A DNA stretch of 10,109 nt from Acidobacteriaceae bacterium (GTDB taxonomy: Bacteria > Acidobacteriota > Terriglobia > Terriglobales > Acidobacteriaceae): the NCBI GenBank assembly GCA_003156235.1, contig PMGP01000186.1:3545-13653 (forward strand). The letters run 5' to 3'. The notes beneath the pieces were generated by a model, which was given only the letters and a program-made list of their open reading frames with translations, made no database searches and was not told where the DNA came from. The position numbers and the translations under genes are program-made. This document shows, piece by piece, positions 1 through 4,401 of the stretch. The stretch's first letter is position 1. Each line of letters starts with the position of its first letter.

Positions 1-586
1 CGCCGAGGCCGTCGTTGACGCCATAGATGGCGTCGCCGATCCAACTGCCGGGCTGCTTGCGGCCCTGGGCGCGCTTGGCCAGCATCTCATCGAGAATCTT
101 CTGCGCGTCAATTGTGTGCGCGCCGGCGGGTTGCGGGTAGTGGCCGCGCAAGAGCGACCCCAGTTCCTTGTAGTGGTCCCTCTCGTCCTCGATGACGTGT
201 TCGAGAATGGCGATGGACTCCGGGTCCCCCAGGCCTTTGAGCTGCTCGCCGTAGCTGGCAATTGCGCGGCTCTCCTCAATCTCCAGCCGCCTGAGGGCCA
301 TGCGGATTCCGCCGGCGCGGCTGGCCAGCGAATCGGCCTCGCCGCCGGGCTTGCCGTGGTAAACCGGCTCAGCTCCGCCCAGCTCCACGATGCGCCCGTG
401 CCACAGCGCGGCGTGCTCCCACTCGGCGCCGGCCAGGTGGCGCAGCACCTGGGAACGCACCGGGTCCGTGTCCCGGTCGGCCATCGCCTGATAGGTGTGG
501 TAGCCCTCCATCTCGGCCTTCCAGTTGCCCTCCAGTGCCGTCAGAACCTTCTTCAACTTGGCGGGGCTCATCGTTCCATTAGCCAT
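1..586 (-). CDS. Ferritin-like diiron domain fused to VIT1/CCC1 iron/manganese transporter (MbfA-like), 3' end outside window
   Basis: My translation of the minus strand gives 195 residues before the window edge. Start ATG at 586 has a strong Shine-Dalgarno (AAGGAG, complement of 595-600). Residues about 12-148 form a four-helix ferritin/rubrerythrin-like domain with the full diiron ligand pattern: Glu25/Glu27 in helix A, E55-W-E-H58 in helix B, Glu102/Glu105 in helix C, E135-R-D-H138 in helix D. After a linker, residues 181-195 read SWIGDAIYGVNDGLG, which matches the start of the VIT1/CCC1 transporter family (W..DAIYG.NDGL). This is the architecture of membrane-bound ferritin MbfA, known in rhizobia and Agrobacterium as an inner-membrane iron exporter that protects against iron and peroxide stress. 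The transporter helices lie beyond the window, so full length and integrity are unknown. It is divergent from dnaB. No clear Fur or Irr box was seen in 587-720. The domain call is firm; transported metal and direction are inferred. Confidence 0.85.
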   Translation of the reverse strand, partial: MANGTMSPAKLKKVLTALEGNWKAEMEGYHTYQAMADRDTDPVRSQVLRHLAGAEWEHAALWHGRIVELGGAEPVYHGKPGGEADSLASRAGGIRMALRRLEIEESRAIASYGEQLKGLGDPESIAILEHVIEDERDHYKELGSLLRGHYPQPAGAHTIDAQKILDEMLAKRAQGRKQPGSWIGDAIYGVNDGLG

Positions 587-720
587 CGCTAATCTCCTTG
601 CTTTGCATTGAGAATAAGGCATTTCAGCCGCATCGGGCAGCGATTTTCACCGCTGTTTTCCAGATTTCCGCAAGCAGTCAGCCTTCTTCACAGGCAGCTC
701 TCGGCCTAGACTCAACTGGT

Positions 721-2109
721 ATGGCCACGCTGCCCAATCTCGCTTTCGACTCCGGGCTGCCCGCCAATGTGGACGCCGAGAAGACCATCCTCGGCGCCAT
801 CCTGCTGGACAACGCCGCGCACGCCGAGGCCGCCGAAAAGATCGAGGCCGAAGACTTCTCCCTCGACTCCCACCAGCGCATCTTCCGGCGCATGACGGAG
901 TTGATCAATTCCCAGAAGGCCGTGGACATCATCACCCTGGCCAACGAGCTGTCCCGCCTCAAGGAGATTGAATCCATCGGCGGCGTGGCCTACCTGGCCT
1001 CACTCACCGAGGGTTTGCCGCGCCGCCCGGTCATCGAAGAGTACATCCGCATCGTCAAGGACAAGAGCATGTTGCGCAAGCTCATGCTCATCTGCTCGAA
1101 CGCCATCGCGCAGGCCGCCAACCAGGGCGAGGCGGCTCTGGATGTTCTGGGCGCCGCCGAATCGCGACTGATGGAAGTCAGCGAAAAGGGCCTCAGCAGC
1201 GGCTTTCAGTCCTTGGATGAGATCGTTCAGCACTCCTTCGGGACAATCGACAATTTATATAAGAACAGCCGCGAGGTCACCGGCCTGGCAACGGAGTTTG
1301 GTGATTTTGATAGCATGACCAGCGGCCTGCAAAAAGGCGAGCTGATCATCATCGCTGCTCGTCCTTCCATGGGAAAAACTGCTCTGGCCATCAACATCGC
1401 CGAGAATGTGGCCGTCAAAGGCAAGGCCATTGTGGCCGTTTTTAGCTTGGAAATGAGCAAGGAGTCGCTGTTGCGCCGTATGTTAGCCAGTCAGGCGGGA
1501 GTGGACCAGCGCAGGCTGCAAACCGGCTTCCTGCCAGACGAAGATAAAACCAAATTGCGTGACGCATTGAACCAACTGGTCGAGACGCGCCTGTTCATCG
1601 ACGATACGGCCGCTTTGTCACTGGCCGAAATGCGCGCCAAGGCCCGGCGGCTCAAACACATCCGCGGTGGCCTCGACCTGATTGTGGTGGACTATCTGCA
1701 ACTGATGACCGCCACCGTGCCCTCGTCTGGCAAGCGTAATTACGAGAATCGTACCCAGGAAGTCTCGGCCATCTCCCGCGGCCTCAAAGCCCTGGCCAAG
1801 GAACTGAATGTTCCGGTCGTGGCTCTTTCCCAGCTCTCTCGCGCCGGAGTTCAGCGCAAGGACGACCACCGTCCCATGCTCAGCGACCTGCGCGAGTCCG
1901 GCTCCATTGAGCAGGACGCCGACGTGGTCGCCTTCATCCATCGCGAGGCCTACTACAGCAAAGATAAAGAGTCTTTGACCGAGGCCGAAAAAGCCAAATC
2001 AGAGATCATCATCGAAAAACAGCGCAACGGGCCCACTGGCACGGTTCATATGTTTTTCAACTCGCGCTATACGCGCTTTGAGAGTCTGGATTCGAGGCAC
2101 GAGGCCTGA
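721..2109 (+). CDS. dnaB: Replicative DNA helicase DnaB
   Basis: Hexameric 5'-3' helicase that unwinds DNA ahead of the replication fork and recruits primase. The product is 462 residues from ATG 721, within the usual 440-470. The N-terminal DnaB_N helical domain covers about residues 12-115 (starting ANVDAEKTILGAILLDN). The RecA-like C-terminal ATPase spans about 185-450, with Walker A ARPSMGKT at 213-220 (catalytic Lys219), Walker B LIVVDYLQLM with Asp324, the glutamine motif ALSQLSR, and the conserved DLRESGSIEQDADVV segment. No intein interrupts it, although dnaB is a frequent intein host. An in-frame TTG at 598 would add 41 residues without family similarity and would start only 11 bases from the divergent gene, so ATG 721 is preferred, although its ribosome-binding site is weak. 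It converges with the minus-strand regulator, leaving 5 bases between the stop codons and no room for a separate terminator. Confidence 0.97.
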   Translation: MATLPNLAFDSGLPANVDAEKTILGAILLDNAAHAEAAEKIEAEDFSLDSHQRIFRRMTELINSQKAVDIITLANELSRLKEIESIGGVAYLASLTEGLPRRPVIEEYIRIVKDKSMLRKLMLICSNAIAQAANQGEAALDVLGAAESRLMEVSEKGLSSGFQSLDEIVQHSFGTIDNLYKNSREVTGLATEFGDFDSMTSGLQKGELIIIAARPSMGKTALAINIAENVAVKGKAIVAVFSLEMSKESLLRRMLASQAGVDQRRLQTGFLPDEDKTKLRDALNQLVETRLFIDDTAALSLAEMRAKARRLKHIRGGLDLIVVDYLQLMTATVPSSGKRNYENRTQEVSAISRGLKALAKELNVPVVALSQLSRAGVQRKDDHRPMLSDLRESGSIEQDADVVAFIHREAYYSKDKESLTEAEKAKSEIIIEKQRNGPTGTVHMFFNSRYTRFESLDSRHEA

Positions 2110-2114
2110 GTTGC

Positions 2115-2819
2115 TCACGGCTCGTTCAGAATCAATGCAATGCGTCCCGCAATCAACTCGCTGGGCGTTTCGCCGGAATCCACCTCCAGCAGATCCACCG
2201 GAAACGCAATGTTGTGCGGCCTGAGCACCAGCCGGTTTGCCACAAAGTCCACATAGCGCAGTGTCAGATGGGAGCCGTAGCGCACGGCGTACAGATTGGG
2301 CCGGTTGGGCCGGTAGGGCATCAGCGAGGTGTAGTGCCGGTCGATCAGCGTGAGGGCCTCGGGCAGCACCAGCGGCTCCATCGGCAGCGCATCGGCGGCC
2401 GGAATCCGCACTGCCACAAATCGTTGCCAGGCGCGGCGCGGGTTTGAAGCACGCGTCCGGATCGACTGCAAGAGACCGGCGGGCAGGTGCAGCATGGCCT
2501 GCGTCGCCGAGGGCCGGATGTACGGCTCAAACAGGGCCACCGCATGGCTGACAACCGGGACCGAGCTGCTCTCCCCGTCCGCCGGCAAGGCATCCTGCTG
2601 GTAGGTCGCCGGCAGCAAATCTCCAGCCGTCATGTGCTGCGCCGCCAGAATCCTGTCCATCGCCTCCAGCGAGAGCTGCCGCCTATTATGCAGAAAATTC
2701 GACAGATGCGACTGCCCAAACCCGGTCTGGCGCGCCAGCAGCGAGACACTCACCGTCCCCCGCTGTATCCGGCGCAGCAGTTCCAGGCGGAGCCGCTCGT
2801 GCATCTGAGTAAAATTCAT
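2115..2819 (-). CDS. XRE-type HTH regulator with degenerate LexA/S24-like C-terminal domain
   Basis: The product is 234 residues from ATG 2819; an in-frame TTG at 2843 would add 8. Residues about 5-60 form a Cro/C1-type helix-turn-helix (LARQTGFGQSHLSNFLHNRR, then LSLEAMDRIL). After a variable linker, residues about 130-232 resemble the S24/LexA self-cleavage fold: a PMEPLVLPEALTLIDRHY segment, the strand pair NLYAVRYGSHLTLRYVDF, the LRPHN element, and a terminal ELIAGRIALI strand like the IVGRV end of LexA. The catalytic Ser of the GxSM motif is not visible (the aligned stretch reads ADALPM), and the Lys of the VKR motif aligns with Arg (TLRYV). I infer that the protein keeps the dimerisation fold but cannot self-cleave. 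It is therefore likely a DNA-binding repressor or activator without RecA-dependent inactivation. The target is unknown. Its own upstream region carries repeats and tiny reading frames that may regulate it. ATG 2819 is preferred because the family-like sequence begins there. Confidence 0.75.
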   Translation of the reverse strand: MNFTQMHERLRLELLRRIQRGTVSVSLLARQTGFGQSHLSNFLHNRRQLSLEAMDRILAAQHMTAGDLLPATYQQDALPADGESSSVPVVSHAVALFEPYIRPSATQAMLHLPAGLLQSIRTRASNPRRAWQRFVAVRIPAADALPMEPLVLPEALTLIDRHYTSLMPYRPNRPNLYAVRYGSHLTLRYVDFVANRLVLRPHNIAFPVDLLEVDSGETPSELIAGRIALILNEP

Positions 2820-2863
2820 CTGTGGATAATCCGCCACCAGCAATATGGGGGGGCATCCTTCAT
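2816..2863 (-). other. Possible leader peptide ORF (uORF2) overlapping the HTH gene start
   Basis: Reading the minus strand from ATG 2863-2861 gives MKDAPPYCWWRIIHR and then TGA at 2818-2816. The stop overlaps the ATG of the HTH gene (2819-2817) in the classic ATGA form used for translational coupling. The start lies inside a copy of the GAAAATGAAGG repeat and has no good Shine-Dalgarno. A run of seven C (2853-2847) lies inside it; one extra C would fuse this frame to the regulator. Coding is unproven. Confidence 0.25.
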
Positions 2864-2905
2864 TTTCTGCTGGAAAATCTGAAGGACTGATTGGCCTTCA
2901 TTTTC
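2857..2905. repeat. Three-copy element (direct pair plus inverted middle copy) upstream of the HTH regulator
   Basis: CCTTCATTTTC occurs at 2857-2867 and again at 2895-2905. Between them, at 2873-2885, sits an inverted copy split by two bases, GAAAAT-CT-GAAGG. The middle copy could base-pair with either flank, so a transcript across this region has two mutually exclusive hairpins. Alternatively the three copies are binding sites for a protein, most simply the regulator encoded just downstream on the minus strand. Confidence 0.55.
2860..2901 (-). other. Possible leader peptide ORF (uORF1) overlapping uORF2
   Basis: ATG at 2901-2899 opens a 13-codon frame, MKANQSFRFSSRK, that stops at TGA 2862-2860. 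The stop overlaps the ATG of the next tiny frame (2863-2861), again as ATGA. Its start lies in the second copy of the same GAAAATGAAGG repeat, and no ribosome-binding site is obvious. It may be chance created by the repeat. Confidence 0.18.
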
Positions 2906-2957
2906 GGCGCTTTATGCGGGATTGAAAAGCGCGAAAGCGGAAACCTGCTGGAGTCGA

Positions 2958-2986
2958 TTGACGCAAAAGAACTATTTCTCTAGATT
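2958..2986 (+). promoter_or_regulatory. Candidate sigma70 promoter facing the zinc-ribbon/sigma-4-like pair
   Basis: TTGACG at 2958-2963 (5 of 6 consensus) and TAGATT at 2981-2986 (4 of 6) are separated by exactly 17 bases. Transcription would start near 2993 and run right, giving a leader of about 355 bases before ATG 3349. No better promoter was seen closer to that gene. Confidence 0.4.
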
Positions 2987-3348
2987 TGTTTTACTTAATC
3001 CGGTATTGGCTGTGGGAATCTAGTGAGAAACGTTTCATTACCGTAAGGCTGAGACGGGCGATATGTAGCCCCTTCAGCGGTTAATGAACAATTGCCGGGC
3101 AATGATTTTCGATTGCGGCTTTCACTTCCACACCCTGAAGCGCGCTGCAGAGGCGTCAAGGGACGGCCAACCACCGAAATTCCAGAATCTGCGCGCCATG
3201 AGCATGACAAAAAACGAGAGAATTCCGGAGGCTATCCCCCATCAGGGCACAAGAACCCTGAACAGCTTTACCCGGTTCTTTCTGACCCGCGGAAACAAGA
3301 CTTTAAAGCAAGTCCGTCGGGAGAAAACGAGAACATGGAGAATTGGTC

Positions 3349-3558
3349 ATGGATTTGCGCGTGCATTTGAAAATTTGCGAAGGGTGCGGTTGTCTTTGGT
3401 ACCGCGCCCAGACCCAAGGGAGTGTTTATTGCAAGGAATGTGAAGTCAAACTGAAAGACTTTCCAACGCCGGAAAGCCGTAAACGCCGCGGACGTCCCGG
3501 GCGTAAAACGCTGGTCAGCGTCTGGGCCGTGGCGGAAGCAAACGGAGGTGCGCAATGA
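3349..3558 (+). CDS. Small zinc-ribbon protein with AT-hook-like basic tail
   Basis: The product is 69 residues from ATG 3349, which has GGAG at 3337-3340 eight bases upstream. An upstream in-frame TTG at 3343 would sit only two bases from that site and is rejected. Residues about 9-32 carry two cysteine pairs, CEGCGCLWYR and YCKEC, a CxxC...CxxC zinc-ribbon pattern. The C-terminal half contains PESRKRRGRPGRK, with the RGRP core of an AT-hook-like minor-groove DNA-binding motif. It has no signal peptide or membrane segment, so it is cytoplasmic. The stop codon overlaps the next start (ATGA, 3555-3558), so the two products are probably made together and may act together on DNA or RNA polymerase. 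I recognise no named family. The function is inferred only as nucleic-acid binding. Confidence 0.75.
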   Translation: MDLRVHLKICEGCGCLWYRAQTQGSVYCKECEVKLKDFPTPESRKRRGRPGRKTLVSVWAVAEANGGAQ

Positions 3559-4070
3559 GCGCCGCCCTTCAGTTGCCGACGATTTGGGAAGGCTGTAGTC
3601 CACAGAGGGCAGGGTACGAAGAGCGGAGGAAGTGGGGACAAAGACCGGCCGCGGCGCCATCCGCCAAGCCGGCCGTAAAGGCGCCAGACGCCGGGCCGCT
3701 GGTCAGCCTGGGCTTCTATCGCAAGCATACCGAGAGCATGTTGCGCCGTTACCTCTACGCATCCATGCAAGTCGGCAGGGCGCCGAACATCCTGGGCGAT
3801 CCGATAGCCCGGGGCTGGTGTTCCAGCCGTCCCGTCCGCACCTTCGAGGACGCGGTAATCTTCGTCCTCGACGTGGAAAAATGCCTCGACCAGCTTGGGT
3901 CTCTCGACCGCATGATGCTCAGCCGCATCGTGCTCCAGGAATATACCCAGGCGGAAGCAGCCTCGCTGATCGGGATGGGCATTCGCACCATCTCCTACAA
4001 GTTTCCCCAGGCCCTGGACCGGCTGACGGAAAAACTGCTGGAATCCGGGCTGCTGGTGCTGCCAATCTGA
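3555..4070 (+). CDS. Protein with C-terminal sigma-70 region-4-like HTH
   Basis: The product is 171 residues; ATG 3555 has a strong Shine-Dalgarno (GGAGGTG) and overlaps the stop of the preceding gene by four bases. The first 50 or so residues are low-complexity and rich in Pro and Ala. Residues about 55-110 (FYRKHTESMLRRYLYASMQ onward, then RTFEDAVIFVLDVEKCLDQL) look helical. Residues about 112-165 resemble sigma-70 region 4: LDRMMLSRIVLQEYTQAEAA, then SLIGMGIRTISYKFPQALDRL, with the HTH at about 131-153. Region 2 of a true sigma factor, which binds core polymerase and the -10 element, is not recognisable. It therefore cannot be called a sigma factor. It may be a region-4-only regulator or a polymerase-binding adaptor. 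Coupling to the zinc-ribbon gene suggests a joint function. I have an impression that similar proteins are common in Acidobacteriota, unverified here. Confidence 0.7.
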   Translation: MSAALQLPTIWEGCSPQRAGYEERRKWGQRPAAAPSAKPAVKAPDAGPLVSLGFYRKHTESMLRRYLYASMQVGRAPNILGDPIARGWCSSRPVRTFEDAVIFVLDVEKCLDQLGSLDRMMLSRIVLQEYTQAEAASLIGMGIRTISYKFPQALDRLTEKLLESGLLVLPI

Positions 4071-4083
4071 GGCGCGGAAAAAT

Positions 4084-4130
4084 CAATCAGTGAAGGGGAG
4101 GTGCGTTTGAATACTCCCCTTTGCTGATTG
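4084..4130. terminator. Strong hairpin downstream of the sigma-4-like gene (possible terminator)
   Basis: CAATCAGTGAAGGGGAG (4084-4100) pairs with CTCCCCTTTGCTGATTG (4114-4130). This makes a 17-bp RNA stem with two G-U pairs and a 13-base loop, starting 14 bases after the stop codon at 4070. On the plus strand no U tract follows. On the minus strand the stem is followed by ATTTTTCC, so it looks like an intrinsic terminator only for leftward transcripts. On the plus strand it may instead protect the 3' end of the mRNA. Confidence 0.6.
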
Positions 4131-4135
4131 CAACG

Positions 4136-4151
4136 ATTCAGACGTCTGAAT
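4136..4151. repeat. Perfect 16-bp palindrome
   Basis: ATTCAGACGTCTGAAT reads identically on both strands. Perfect palindromes with no spacer are typical of operators for dimeric regulators. Its position, some 250 bases before the TPR gene and just after the hairpin of the upstream operon, does not reveal which gene it would control. Confidence 0.6.
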
Positions 4152-4176
4152 ATAGAGTTTTCTGGAAAATTGTGCG

Positions 4177-4229
4177 GCAAAATATACGATTGAATCGCAT
4201 ATATTCCACGACGCAATCGTATATTTTGC
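4177..4229. repeat. Inverted repeat with perfect 16-bp arms
   Basis: GCAAAATATACGATTG (4177-4192) is the exact reverse complement of CAATCGTATATTTTGC (4214-4229), with a 21-base spacer. The spacer holds a further near-copy of the core: AATCGCATAT (4193-4202) is the reverse complement of ATATGCGATT. The block therefore contains three copies of ATAT(A/G)CGATT in orientations plus, minus, minus. The arms are too AT-rich for a standard intrinsic terminator. A multi-site operator is the more natural reading. Confidence 0.65.
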
Positions 4230-4401
4230 ACGAATGCAATACTACTTGCTGTCAACGATCTCCCGCTTCGCTCCAATCCCGAATCCGAACCCGCCGAATA
4301 ATGGGAAATTTCACAGATCAAACCGCGCATTCAGTGCGCTTTCTCGTTCAGCGCTGCCGAAACTAGCCTAGCGTCCAGATGAGGGCAATTTCCAATCCCC
4401 C

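Larger units (their letters stand above)
2820..3348. other. Gene-poor intergenic region (about 530 bases)
   Basis: No convincing protein gene was found. The left part is the upstream region of the minus-strand HTH gene (repeats, tiny ORFs, C7 tract). The middle holds a rightward sigma70-like promoter (2958-2986). The rest would be a leader of roughly 355 bases for the zinc-ribbon gene. Small dyads in it: GCTGA and GGGC at 3048-3059 pairing with GCCC and TCAGC at 3068-3078; the 13-base palindrome ATTGCCGGGCAAT at 3091-3103; AAGAACC at 3251-3257 pairing with GGTTCTT at 3274-3280. It matches no riboswitch class that I recognise. Overlapping open frames at 3084-3443 and 3092-3370 have no family-like sequence. 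Confidence 0.6.
4071..4401. other. AT-rich intergenic region with clustered palindromes (331 bases)
   Basis: It lies between the sigma-4-like gene and the TPR gene. From left to right it holds the 4084-4130 hairpin, a perfect 16-bp palindrome (4136-4151), a small TTTTC-TG-GAAAA dyad (4158-4169), a 16-bp-arm inverted repeat (4177-4229), and a short GCGCA/TGCGC dyad (4325-4339). Base composition at about 4131-4260 is clearly more AT-rich than the flanking genes. An 81-codon open frame at 4121-4366 has no family-like sequence and is not called. A clear promoter for the TPR gene was not identified. Confidence 0.65.

Noticed and set aside
116..592. 158-codon plus-strand open frame at the left end
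   Set aside because: It is antisense to the ferritin-like/VIT1 gene, whose minus-strand translation shows intact diiron motifs; the plus frame has no family-like pattern.
598..720. TTG start extending DnaB by 41 residues
   Set aside because: The extension has no DnaB similarity, and ATG 721 gives the normal family length and start.
3048..3103. Possible TPP-type riboswitch, because of a GGCTGAGA string
   Set aside because: The rest of the thi-box consensus is absent and the downstream genes have no thiamine link.
3084..3443. Overlapping plus-strand frames of 119 and 92 codons before the zinc-ribbon gene
   Set aside because: They have no good ribosome-binding site or recognisable motif, and they run into the zinc-ribbon gene in other frames.
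3268..3770. Minus-strand frames opposite the zinc-ribbon/sigma-4-like pair
   Set aside because: They are shadows of coding DNA; the plus strand has ribosome-binding sites, coupling and recognisable motifs.
4121..4366. 81-codon frame in the palindrome-rich region
   Set aside because: It lies over the dyads, is AT-rich, has no ribosome-binding site and no family-like sequence.
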